NCBI GenBank assembly: GCA_039583875.1
Contig: CM077147.1
Coordinates: 155,023,846 to 155,087,845, forward strand
DNA length: 64,000 nucleotides
Direction of reading: 5' to 3'
Source of the DNA: Platanthera guangdongensis
Lineage: Eukaryota > Streptophyta > Magnoliopsida > Asparagales > Orchidaceae
Position 1 is the first letter of the stretch, and each line of letters opens with the position of its first letter. Under the pieces are notes generated by a model that saw only the letters and a program-made list of their open reading frames with translations, was not told where the DNA came from and searched no databases. The translations under genes were made by a program, and so were the position numbers. Below, piece by piece: positions 1-9,821 of this stretch.

Positions 1-1779
1 GCTTCCCGGTAACACCTTAAGTCACTAGGGTTGTACTAGAGCAATAAGGAGAGCTGGGGAGATACATGGGTAGCCATCAACTAAAATAAGTATCCTTGTG
101 AAAGGGAACGTTGGGCGTAATCCCAACACAGTTCCTAGTGCCCCTTGAGAGCCCTTCACAGGGAATACCGGGGGCAGTCCTGGGATTAACCTTAAATCTC
201 TAAGTATAATAACCCGTAGACAAGAGTAGTTTAATAGGTTAGGACATTGTGGTACCTTCTCGCCCGTGTAGGGTTGGAGAGATTCATGATATATGCTCAC
301 CCGTTTGGGGTTTGAGGGAGTTGGTATAAAGGCACTAATGTGCGATATCACCCGTTTGGGGGTTTGAGGGAGTTGGTATAAAGGCACTAATGTGCGATCT
401 CACCCGAGTTTGGGTTTGAGGGATTCAGTACGGGTTTGGTCCTGCGAGCGGGAGGCTCGGAATGAATTACTTGCATGTGCATAAATATCGTGGCGGGGCA
501 TGCGGTACTGGCCGTTCGTCACACCGATGGCAGTACGGTGCACCAGGCGGTTGTGAGAGTTAGAGGGGCCAGTGGGTTGTTTTACACTGCGGTCTGGAGG
601 ACGATCCCCGATAACACACATCTGACCCAACAAGACTGACGGGTTTGTCAGCAAAGTACGTACGCGAGACTCTATAGTGCACCGTGGACGTGTACAGAGG
701 CGTATGAGAGGGGTCTAAGGCTTGGTAGTGTGCACACCGGTCTAGAAGTGGAGACGCCCGCTCCGCTGCTGCCGTAGCCACAGCGGTGGTACCCGAGAGT
801 GATGCTAGCTCTCAAAAAGTGGTAACTAAAGGTCTGTGATCACAGAGTCGTTGTGTGTGAGTTGCACTTGCCTATGCATAAAATTGCATCATAACATTCA
901 TTCATATTAGGTCATACGCTTCATAGATTCTTATCATATAAATTAGTATGGGCTCTTTTATATGATAAGTTAAATTTCCTGAAAACCCTAACTTATATAT
1001 TTGTATGGGCATTTATATAAGTTAGGGTACGTTTGTGATGATAGCATAGTGGTAGTTTAGTTTATTTACTTGTTCATATTACTGTTCTATACTTTCCTTT
1101 ACTGCACTGCTCTTACTTATTACTTGTACCGTACTTAGAACTGCTAGAGTAGAACTACATTACTTATTACAACTCTAGTTAGATACTGTCACCTGCTTCC
1201 ACTTTGCTACCCCTTTTGTTGTCCTCCGCATAGTCCTCCCGCTCGGTGCCTAGGAGCTGCGGGGCGAGGTGCGGAGGAAACGACTTAGTCTTTTTGACTA
1301 ATGGTCGGTGACCAACTATTTTTAGGAGCCCGGGGAGATGGAGCACCAGCACGTCGAGGAGGCAGGATATGAGGAGCAGATACCGCTTCAGCAGGCTACT
1401 ACCACTACTGTGCGTCCTCAGGTGGGACGAGATCTGATGTTCTAGTATAGCTTCCGCATTTATTATTTTGTGAGAGAGTGATTTTGATGTACTGGGCATA
1501 AGCCCTTTTTACTCTTTCATTTGTACACTTCTGTGGACTATTGTGATGTACTTTTCATTTCATTTATATGATTGTACTATGTGGCTTGTGGACTGATGGT
1601 TTTATATACAGTTTTACTTCTTTCTTCTCATATTGGCCTACAGGTTAAATGATCGTACTAGCCGGCAGAATCGGCGTGTTGCGGTGTCGACTAACCCGTG
1701 AGTTAGTGCCACCGTAAGACGGCGGTTCTGGGCATAAGATCCGGTAGCCCTCCTTGGTAAGGGGGAGGGGGGTCTTACA
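1..1779 (-). mobile_element. Terminal part of an LTR retrotransposon (element B), runs off the left edge
   Basis: No credible coding sequence is visible. The right boundary is sharp: copia-1 integrase homology starts at about 1780, right after a segment ending in GGGGGGTCTTACA. Read on the minus strand this starts TGTAAGACCCCCC, the TG start and pyrimidine-rich style of the gypsy LTRs elsewhere in the window (TGTAACACC). I therefore infer the U3 end of a minus-strand gypsy-like LTR inserted in copia-1, with the rest of the element outside the window. The segment also contains AT-rich stretches near 850-1180 and 1500-1640. Family and orientation are inferred. Confidence 0.45.
298..421. repeat. 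Short direct repeat, 51-52 bp unit, about 2.4 copies
   Basis: Copies start CACCCG at 298, 349 and 401. The first two share CCCGTTTGGGG, TTTGAGGGAGTTGG and GGCACTAATGTGCGAT almost perfectly; the third is partial and diverged. A weaker related stretch (CGCCCGTGTAGGGTTGGAGAG) lies just upstream at 261. Confidence 0.85.
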
Positions 1780-2740
1780 GAGTATGTAGCAATTTGATCT
1801 GAAAACACAAAGGTGTCCAAATCAAGGATTCTCCATAAACATCATCTCATGAGGATACATCATGTTGATCAGACTCAGAGGCATCTAATTGATGATATAA
1901 GTTGCGCAGGCCATCCCTTCTGCCCAGAAGGACCTCGAAATTCCTTTGGCATGAAGCCAACACTTGCAGGTCTCTGTTAGGTGACGGAACTTCTACTTTG
2001 CTGCTCCATTTTGTTATGGAGTATGAGCACAAGTGAGCTCTCTTCGGATACCATGCTTCCTGTAGAAGTTAGAAAACTCTGTTGAAATGAGCTCTCCTTC
2101 GTTGTCCATTCTCAACTTCTTGATCCGCAGGCGAAGCTGGCCCTCAACCAGCTCCTTGAACTCCATAAACAAACGAAACACGTCCAACTTCTCCTTCATG
2201 AAGTATAACCAAGTGTACCTCGAGTAGTCATCAATCAACACCAGTATGTACCTGCTGCCTCCAAGACTGGCAGTGATGGTCGGTCCCATCAGATCAGCAT
2301 GGATACACTCCAATGGTGCTTTACTCCTGGTCTGCGACTTGTCAAACGGAAGGCGATGAACCTTTCCATATTGACATCCCACGTAGACATGACCGTCACC
2401 GAAAGATGACAACTTAGGCAATCCTTTCACAAGGCTCTTCACTGTCATAGCTTTCAACGTGTCCCAGCCACTTATGCCAGTTTGTTGCACTATCCTTGGC
2501 TCTTATCCAATCAACATAAGAACTTGTTGATAGCACAAACAAGTCCCTTACCCTTCTCCCTATATGAGTAACGTTAGACTTTACCGCTGACACGTTGCGG
2601 AGAAACTTCACTTTTGTCGGACCGAACAGAACATGATAGCTTGCATCCACCGCGGTGGTAACTAAGAAGAGGTTATACTACATGCCCAATACGTGATAGA
2701 CACTCCTCAAGGTGAGTGGACCATTATCACTACCTAAAGA

Positions 2741-2758
2741 CCCCCCCCCCCCCCCCCC
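2741..2758. repeat. Homopolymer of 18 C
   Basis: A run of 18 C on the plus strand inside the copia-1 protease/pre-integrase region. It replaces the sequence that corresponds to 8621-8632 in copia-2, where no such run exists, so it is a secondary expansion or an assembly-uncertain length. Confidence 0.9.
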
Positions 2759-3549
2759 TCGATGGCATGAAAAGTATCATCAACAGTTATGAAAGCTTCG
2801 TTACCTGAGAACGTCCGCACAGAGGAGAACTTTGCCTCATCCCTGATAATGTGGTGATCATACCTCGAGTCCACTATCCATTGATCTTTGTAGTCGATGG
2901 TGGATAAGGCATGGACACACATGCCCGTCATGAACGCATTCCCCCATCCGGCTTCCTCAATACTGGAACAAGCTTCCTCTTTATCTGCAACATGCCCTGG
3001 TTTTAGCCTGACCTTTCAGTCCTTCTTGAAGTGACCCAGTTTGTCGCACATGTAGCACCTCAGCCCTTTCTTCTTCTTCCAATCACGCTTAGGAGCATAG
3101 CTCCTCTCTTGCTGATATGAAGTTGAAGGGACATAACCAGCAGTAGGCTTCTTCTCCCATCTCTTCTTCTTCCCTAATAAGAGTGCCTCACTACATCCTT
3201 AAGAGATAGTGACTCCATCCAACTGTCTAGCTAACCTCTCCTATGAAGCCAATAGGTTCTCCAGTTCCAGTAAAGACGACTGAGTGGCCCATCCTTGAAT
3301 AGAAGTAACAAAGGCCACATACTCATTCCTCAAACTGCGGATTATGTGTCTCTTCAGCTTTGCTTTCTAAATAGGCTCATCAGGGTCCAACGCTGAAATC
3401 TCAGCACATGAGTTTTTCATCTTCAGGAAGAACGTTGAGATGGGTAGATCTCCTTGAGTGGCTCTCGCCAACTCATTCTCCATGAATTGTAGCCGAGCTA
3501 CATTCTTCCTATTGAACAACTCATTGAGGGAAGTCCAAATCTCCGCAGC

Positions 3550-3554
3550 TGACC
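3550..3554. repeat. Target site duplication TGACC of element A (left; right copy 14468-14472)
   Basis: TGACC lies directly before the LTR start TGCTGAAACC at 3555 and directly after the LTR end TTGTACA at 14467. The flanks join to restore the copia-1 gag reading region. Confidence 0.85.
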
Positions 3555-3937
3555 TGCTGAAACCGAAAACTCGGTCTCTTGTGGAGTTCACCCGTAGGGA
3601 AGGGGTGATCGCGCACCTACTTCTCTCCTGCAAGCAAAACAATAAGGGAAGCAAAGAAGGACTGACCTGAGGGCTCGGCGGGAAGACCCACCACACACCC
3701 GGAAGATCTTAGAGCACTTCCCCTCCTTAGCCAAAGGCCGAGCTAAGGTATCCTCAGAAAGCGCTTGAGAGATGGAGCAAGAGGGCACAAGAAGCATGCT
3801 TTCTGAGATACCCCTTCGGTCCTATTTATAGGTTTATCAGAACGGCCTTCAAATAGCCAACTTCCGCTATCCTGATCGGCTACGTGCAGTCTAGGTTGGC
3901 CTACCAACAGCGTAACTCCGCTATTCTGAAAGGCTAT
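3555..3937 (-). repeat. Element A left LTR, first part
   Basis: Matches 13749-14132 closely, including the AACTCGGTCTC start, the TATA segment at 3821-3832 and the GCTATTCTGAAAGGCTAT end. The match stops at the copia-2 insertion point. Confidence 0.88.
3933..3937. repeat. Target site duplication GCTAT of copia-2 (left; right copy 11504-11508)
   Basis: GCTAT precedes the LTR start at 3938 and follows the LTR end at 11503. The unoccupied counterpart in the right LTR of element A has a single GCTAT at 14128-14132. Confidence 0.95.
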
Positions 3938-5609
3938 TGTTAAATTTTCTCAACGTGGTCAGTAAGATAGCCCAAATGCCAAATTAATATCTTCGGAACT
4001 ACCCAGTTCGCACGTTAAACCAGCGGAAACCAAGGAACAGAGGCACAAAGGTTAATCCCAACAAACAATGAAGGCACAAGCAGGTCTATTATTCATTCAC
4101 TTCTTTACACCGCGAGGCATACATAGCGAGACATGATTTCGCTAGTATAACAGCTGAAAACAGAAAGCACCAAAAAACAAGTCGGGCGGACAGCACCGGA
4201 GTCCGTCGAGACCGCGAGGTCGCCGAGGTCGCCGAGTCCGCTGAGATTGCCCAAGCTGCGCTGCAATCCGCCGAATAGCCATGGAGTCCGCCAAAGCCGC
4301 GAGGCCGCGCGGACACACCATTATTCGCCTCCTGCTGAACCTGAACTGAGGAACACCCCTACCCGCCTGAAGCTGGCGTACAGGTTATTGAAGCTGGCAA
4401 AGATGTAACAGAACTAACAAGTCGCAGAGCGACCTCCTGCTGAGTCCGCAGAGACCGCACACTTCCAAGCACTTGACCGAAGTCACAGCCAAACTCCTGG
4501 CTCCTTGAAGCTATCCGCGCGACCTGCACACAGCAAACCATCAGCCTGAAACAATCCGCGCGGACTGACAAACACAGACCGCAGCTCCTTGCCCAACCCA
4601 ACTTACTGTTCACTCAAGTTACTTAGGTTACTGTAGAAGTGCCAGGGGGTCCTATTTATAGGCAAGGTGAGGAGTGTGGTCATCGCCCAAGAGATAGCGA
4701 CACCGCCCCAGCCCGCGCGATAGCAAAACTCCGTCCGCCGAGTTCGCATGGACTAAGCTGGATACCAAGGGAAACCGCCAGGAGCAAGGAAACCATTGAC
4801 GAACCCTCTCCAGTCCGCTCAAGCTATGCGGACAAGTCATCAGCCCGCACAGCTCCAACCACTGCAGGACAGCAACCCCCTTCAATGGCTGTCCGCATCA
4901 ACCCGAGGCAGTCCGCAAGACTCACACCTCAATCCTCCACAAGTCCACGACCAAAGGCAGACAGCAACAGTCCGCCCGGTCACAGCGGACTTGGCGGATA
5001 CCGCGGACACAATAGCCTTGGCACAAAGTGTGACCAAGTCCAAAACCATCAAGGGCCAATGCGAGCATGGCGGACACAAACTCCCGTCCGCCAAACACCC
5101 TAGCACAGACCGCCATCAGTCCGCGAGCTCCTCGCACTCCTGTCCAACGCAGCAGCCAACCCCGGACTCCAAAAACCAGTCCTCCAATCGATCTCCACAG
5201 CAAATCGCCTGCTGTGTCACCAGAGCTCGACAAGGCCTCAGCCAAGCTCTAAGCCCAATCCACAACAGCCCACACCGAGGACACGCCACTCCGCAAGCTT
5301 CCCGCGAACATGAACCAACCCGCCTATCAGCATAAGTTTGCACATGCGGCCACTGAGCAATGCACCATTCCGCAAGCCTCTATCCGCTCAGGCTGCTCCT
5401 TGGCAAAGCCAATTCAGCAAACCCGTTATCCGCAGAAACCAGGCCGCATAGTCCGCGGACTCCATGCAACAAGCCGCTCAGAAGACAGCCGGCTTTCCAC
5501 TAGACCTTCCACCAGGCCGCACATCCCAGTCCGCCTAGTCCGCCAAAGCTGTCCGCCCCAGGCCGCCCGGCCTGTCCCGTCAACCACTTCCACTTCACAA
5601 ATTTCAACA
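3938..5609 (-). repeat. copia-2 3' LTR
   Basis: Begins TGTTAAATTTTCTC and ends AAATTTCAACA on the plus strand. A minus-strand TATA box CCTATAAATAGG lies at 4651-4662. The U3 part (4663-5609) is dense in GTCCGC/GCGGAC. Plus-strand ORFs here are compositional artefacts. Confidence 0.95.
4651..4662 (-). promoter_or_regulatory. TATA box in copia-2 3' LTR
   Basis: Minus-strand CCTATAAATAGG preceded by ACCCCCTGGC. It separates the GTCCGC-rich U3 from R-U5. The same box is in the 5' LTR at 10536-10547. Confidence 0.7.
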
Positions 5610-8600
5610 CTCCCCCTTGAAGTGGGAAGTGGTGACCAAGCCCAGCAAGCTGCGTAAGCGTTCAAAAAGCCCCTTCGACAGTGGCTTCGTGAAGATGTCA
5701 GCAAGATTATCTTCACTCCGAACATGCCCGACCAGCAGAGATCCTTCTAACACCTTCTCCCTGATGAAATGGTGATCAATCTCTATATACTTCGTCCTGG
5801 CATGACACACTGGATTGTTTACCAGTTTGAGAGCACTCTCATTGTCACCCCGGAGTAAAGTAGGCCCTTGCACTTCTTCATGAACATCCTCTATAAGCCT
5901 CCTCAACCAAACGGCTTCCCAAGCAGCCAAGGCCGAAGCCTTATACTCCGCCTCCGTGGTTGAAACTGACACCGAGTCCTGCTTCTTGCTACACCACGAG
6001 ATGCTAGCTGAACCGCAAGTGAACACATAACCTGAAGTAGACCTTCGATCATCCGAATCACCACCATAGTCAGCATCTGTGTACCCGAGCAACGCAAACT
6101 CCGCGTCCCTTCTATAGAGGAGTCCAATATCAGAAGAAGCCTTGACATACTTCAGAATTCCCTTTGCCGCCACTAGATGAGATTGCCTTGGTTCAGCCAT
6201 ATACCGACTTACTCGGCCAACAGCATAAGCAATATCCGGCCTTGTAATCGTCAGGTAAATCAAGCTCCCAACAAGAGCCCTGAACACCAAGGGATCATGA
6301 AGAACCCTTCCCTCATCTCGTCGAAGTTTTAGCCCAGATTCCAGTGGAGTAGAGCACTTCTTCCCTTCGCCCATGCCGAACCGCTTCACAATGCGATCAG
6401 CATACCCTTTCTGGCTAATGAGAACCCCGCACTCCTTCCTCTCCACTTCCAGACCGAGAAAGTGATGCAACTCTCCCAAGTCTTTCATCTCGAAGCGTAT
6501 AGCAAGCTCAGCCCTGAGCCTTGCTACTTCCCCCTCCGAGTTCCCTGTGATGATCATGTCATCCACATACAGCAGGACCAAGACTCGTAGCTCCCCCTTC
6601 TTCTTGACAAACAAGCTTGAATCCGAGTTTGAAGCAAGGTATCCACAGAATTGCAAGTACTCTGCAATCTTCCCATACCACGCTCTAGGAGCTTGCTTCA
6701 ACCCATAGAGAGCCTTCCTGAGTTTGCAGACATAGTCTGGATGCTTTTCAGAGACAAAACCAAGCGGCTGATCCATGAAGATGTCCTTGTCAATCTCTCC
6801 GTAAAGAAAGGCATTCTTCACATCGAGTTGCCACAACCTCCATCCCTTGCTAGCAGCTAAGGCGATCACCACTCTTACAGAAGTCATCTTCACAACTGGA
6901 CTGAATGTCTCCTCATAGTCTTCTCCATACTGCTGTGAGAATCCTCTAGCGACCAGGCGAGCCTTGAAATGATCAATGCTCCCATCAGCCTTCTTCTTCA
7001 ACTTATACACCCACTTGCAAGTAACCAGAGTAATGCCATCAACCTTGGGCACAAGGTCCCAGGTTTCAATCTTCTTCAGAGCATCAATCTCTTCCTTCAT
7101 GGCATCTTCCCACTCCTTCACTCCAGTAGCCTCGTTGAAGTTTGCAGGCTCTCGCTCATCCAGAGGACCTGCAAAGAAGCAGGAGACAAAGCTCACTGCA
7201 TTCCCATCACAGTACCGAGCCGGTGGCTTAACCACCCTCTTCGATCTCCGAAGACACGGCTCCTTGCTCACGGCTTCTGTTGCTTCTTCAGGCTCCACTC
7301 CTACCTGGGGCAAGCATTGAGCAGTGCTCCCCCTGCTTCCTGAGCCAGAAGGCTCAGCCTCGGAGTTCGAAGCAACAGGAGCTGCTGGTGAAACAGCAAG
7401 CTCCTCTTCCAAGCCTTCAGCAGTCTCCGCCGGTGCTTCATCAACCTTGCTACTTCCGGTTAGCTCCACCGAGCCACCTCCATATGACGTCAGCTCGTCA
7501 AAGACAACGTCTCTTGACACCACGAACTTCTTTGTCACAGGGTCCATGCACTTCCATCCCTTCTTCCGCTCATCATAGCCAACAAAGACAAGTTTCCTTG
7601 CCTTCGCATCCAGCTTTGTCCGTGAAGCATCCGGGACATGCACGTAGCAAGTTGAACCGAACACCCGAAGGTGTCCCACACTCGGCTTCTCCTTCAGCAA
7701 CAACTCAATAAGAGTCTTCATGTTGATAGGGCTGAGTGGCATCCGGTTGATAACATAAGCAGCACAAGACATTCCCTCCGCCCAAAAGGACCTTGGGATA
7801 TCTTTCGCATGAAGCCAGTATTTGCAGGTCTCCGTCAGATGACGGATCTTCCGCTCCGCTACCCCATTTTGTTGTGGAGTGTGAGCACAAGTAAGCTCCT
7901 GTTGGATCCCGTGCTTCCTGCAGAAGTTAGAAAACTCGGAGGAGACAAATTCACCCCCGTTATCAGTTCTAAGCTTCTTAACCCGCAAGCCAAGCCGGCC
8001 TTCTACCAACTCCTTAAACTCCACAAACAAACGGAGGGCTTCCGACTTCTCCTTTAAGAAGTACACCCAAGTATACCTTGAGTAGTCATCAACCAAGACA
8101 AGCATGTATCTGCTTCCGCCAAGGCTGGCAGTAACCGTTGGTCCCATCAGGTCGCCATGAATACACTCCAATGGTTTTTTGCTCCTTGTCTGTGATTTAT
8201 CAAACGGAAGGCGATGTGCCTTACCGTATTGACAGCCCGCACAAACATGCCCATCACCAAAGGAGGACAATTTCAGCAACCCACTCACCAAACTTCTACT
8301 CGCCATCGCCTTCAGCTTGTCCATGCCAACATGCCCCAGCCTCTCATGCCAGATAGCAGCACTATCATTGGCTCTCATTCTATCAACATAAGCATTGGTG
8401 GAAAGAACAAACAAGTTCTTCACCCTCCTCCCAACATGAGCAACATTAGCCTTCACCGATGATACGTTGCGAAGGAACCTCACGTCTGTTGGCCCAAACA
8501 GAACGTGATACCCAGCGTCCACCGCATTGGTCACCGAGAAGAGGTTTTTCTTCATGCCCGGCACGTGATACACACTCCTTAACGTGAGTGGCCCCTGATC

Positions 8601-9098
8601 ACTACCCAAAGACACGACCCCCTCTTTCTCTACTGCATAAACAGTATTATCAGCAGTGATAATAGCTTCATTACCTGAGTAAGCCTGCATGGAGGTGAAC
8701 TTCGATTTGTCTCTGGTGAGGTGATGACCACACCCGGAGTCCACGATCCACTCGCTGTTGAAGTCCTCAGCAGACAAGGCCCGGACACAAGTGCCCGTCA
8801 TGAAAGCTCCGCCCCATTCTGCTTCTTCACTTCTCGAGCAAGCCTCCTCCTTTCCCACAGCATGCCCAAGCTGCAGTTTGACCTTGCAGTCCCGCTTGAA
8901 GTACCCTCGCTGATGACACCGGTAGCACTTCAGATTCTTCTTCCAGTCCTTAGGAGCATTGCTCCTCTCCGGTGGATATGAAGTTGCAGTCTCCTTCTCA
9001 CCAGCGGCCTGCACCTTCTTCTTCTTCCCTTCCCATCCTTTCTTCTTGCCTGAGAAGAGAGCTTCGCTGCCTTCCTGATTCAGGTTCACTCCAGCCAT
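5604..9098 (-). CDS. pol: copia-2 Pol polyprotein (zinc knuckle, protease, integrase, RT, RNase H)
   Basis: A 1164-codon open frame coding for the enzymes of copia replication. Zinc knuckle at residues 58-71 reads CYRCHQRGYFKRDC, with Tyr where the zinc-binding His should be. Protease D-S-G is at 120-122. The integrase HHCC set is H251/H256/C286/C289 and its DDE set is D316, D379, E415. Reverse transcriptase has YVDD at 844-847 and the [13 protein letters not shown] block at 797-808. RNase H acidic residues are D1008, E1049 and D1085. The domain order PR-INT-RT-RH defines Ty1/copia. Upstream gag is in the same frame, separated only by TAG, so the natural product is probably one Gag-Pol polyprotein. 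The last codon and the TGA stop come from the first bases of the 3' LTR (TGTTGA). All visible pol catalytic residues are kept. Confidence 0.95.
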   Translation of the reverse strand: MAGVNLNQEGSEALFSGKKKGWEGKKKKVQAAGEKETATSYPPERSNAPKDWKKNLKCYRCHQRGYFKRDCKVKLQLGHAVGKEEACSRSEEAEWGGAFMTGTCVRALSAEDFNSEWIVDSGCGHHLTRDKSKFTSMQAYSGNEAIITADNTVYAVEKEGVVSLGSDQGPLTLRSVYHVPGMKKNLFSVTNAVDAGYHVLFGPTDVRFLRNVSSVKANVAHVGRRVKNLFVLSTNAYVDRMRANDSAAIWHERLGHVGMDKLKAMASRSLVSGLLKLSSFGDGHVCAGCQYGKAHRLPFDKSQTRSKKPLECIHGDLMGPTVTASLGGSRYMLVLVDDYSRYTWVYFLKEKSEALRLFVEFKELVEGRLGLRVKKLRTDNGGEFVSSEFSNFCRKHGIQQELTCAHTPQQNGVAERKIRHLTETCKYWLHAKDIPRSFWAEGMSCAAYVINRMPLSPINMKTLIELLLKEKPSVGHLRVFGSTCYVHVPDASRTKLDAKARKLVFVGYDERKKGWKCMDPVTKKFVVSRDVVFDELTSYGGGSVELTGSSKVDEAPAETAEGLEEELAVSPAAPVASNSEAEPSGSGSRGSTAQCLPQVGVEPEEATEAVSKEPCLRRSKRVVKPPARYCDGNAVSFVSCFFAGPLDEREPANFNEATGVKEWEDAMKEEIDALKKIETWDLVPKVDGITLVTCKWVYKLKKKADGSIDHFKARLVARGFSQQYGEDYEETFSPVVKMTSVRVVIALAASKGWRLWQLDVKNAFLYGEIDKDIFMDQPLGFVSEKHPDYVCKLRKALYGLKQAPRAWYGKIAEYLQFCGYLASNSDSSLFVKKKGELRVLVLLYVDDMIITGNSEGEVARLRAELAIRFEMKDLGELHHFLGLEVERKECGVLISQKGYADRIVKRFGMGEGKKCSTPLESGLKLRRDEGRVLHDPLVFRALVGSLIYLTITRPDIAYAVGRVSRYMAEPRQSHLVAAKGILKYVKASSDIGLLYRRDAEFALLGYTDADYGGDSDDRRSTSGYVFTCGSASISWCSKKQDSVSVSTTEAEYKASALAAWEAVWLRRLIEDVHEEVQGPTLLRGDNESALKLVNNPVCHARTKYIEIDHHFIREKVLEGSLLVGHVRSEDNLADIFTKPLSKGLFERLRSLLGLVTTSHFKGEC
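5610..5622 (-). other. Polypurine tract of copia-2
   Basis: On the minus strand AAGGGGGAG directly abuts the 3' LTR start TGTTGAAATT. This is the expected plus-strand priming site; it also encodes the last residues of Pol. Confidence 0.85.
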
Positions 9099-9689
9099 CT
9101 ACCTTGCTAAGCTCTCATGCGAGGCAAGTAGATTCTCCAGCTCCAGCAACGACGGCTGAGTAGCCCACCCTTGAACAGATGTAACAAAGGCCACATACTC
9201 CTTCCGCAAGCCGCGGATAATGTGCCTTTTCATCTTTGCCTCAGAGATAGGCTCATCAGGATCCAGTGCCGACAGCTCAGCACACAAGCTCTTCATCTTT
9301 AAGAAGTACTTGGAGATGGAAAGGTCCCCCTGAGTTGCCCTGGCCAACTCATTCTCCAGGAACTGAAGCCGTGCCACATTCTTCCTATTGAACAACTCAT
9401 CAATGGTTGTCCAAATATCAGCAGCCGACTCACACCCAACGATGTGATCAAACAGTTCCGGAGACACGGCTCTCTTCAGAATGAACTCCGCCTTAGCATT
9501 TGTTCTTCTCCAGAGCCTAACCTGCTCAGCAGTACCGAAAGCAGCAGTGACTTCCTGCCTGTCGTCACCACCGACGACTTCCCACAGCTCCTTGCCAAGA
9601 AGATAACTCTTCATGCACGACTTCCACTTCTTGAAGTTAGTCGGCGTTAAGAGTTCAATGCCAAGACCCCTTGCAAAACTCCCTTCCAT
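9099..9689 (-). CDS. gag: copia-2 Gag (copia-type capsid polypeptide)
   Basis: Starts at ATG 9689, 120 bp downstream of the PBS, which is the usual leader position. The 196-residue product has the copia gag layout: an N-terminal block with NFKKWKSCMKSYLLGKELW, then the helical core with LFNRKNVARLQFLENELARA and LSALDPDEPISEAKM. It assembles the particle that packages the RNA. It ends with TAG immediately before the zinc-knuckle segment, in the same reading frame. In copia-1 the corresponding codon is CAG, so the stop looks like a single C-to-T change that detaches gag from pol unless it is read through. Confidence 0.92.
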   Translation of the reverse strand: MEGSFARGLGIELLTPTNFKKWKSCMKSYLLGKELWEVVGGDDRQEVTAAFGTAEQVRLWRRTNAKAEFILKRAVSPELFDHIVGCESAADIWTTIDELFNRKNVARLQFLENELARATQGDLSISKYFLKMKSLCAELSALDPDEPISEAKMKRHIIRGLRKEYVAFVTSVQGWATQPSLLELENLLASHESLAR

Positions 9690-9809
9690 TGCAACACCTG
9701 TTGGTCACCTTTCAGCAGCTCTGAGCAACAACACAGGTTGATCACCACTCAATCATTGAGTCACAACACTGGCTGACTTTCGCTCACGCAACTGAACCTC
9801 AGAAACCTC

Positions 9810-9821
9810 GCTCTGATACCA
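9810..9821 (-). other. Primer binding site of copia-2 (tRNA-iMet type)
   Basis: Minus strand TGGTATCAGAGC, the usual plant initiator-Met tRNA complement, directly abutting the 5' LTR end at 9822. Confidence 0.95.

Larger units (their letters stand above)
1780..3554 (-). pseudogene. copia-1 remnant: integrase, protease and gag part of an old Ty1/copia element
   Basis: Minus-strand homology to copia-2 (5604-9689) runs from the integrase, past the E of the DDE motif (about 1850-2500), through the pre-integrase zinc region and the protease region (DSRYDHH in place of DSGCGHH near 2870), to a zinc knuckle (about 3020-3055) and the gag core (3370-3550). Frameshifts and stops break it into fragments of 60-160 codons. 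Reverse transcriptase and RNase H are missing, because the copy ends at the element B boundary at 1779/1780. At 3554 it is interrupted by element A; the rest of gag resumes at 14473. It is clearly older than copia-2. Confidence 0.88.

Noticed and set aside
4639..5657. Several plus-strand ORFs of 60-180 codons in the copia-2 3' LTR
   Set aside because: They mirror the GTCCGC-rich U3 composition, appear in several frames and strands at once, and are in an LTR.
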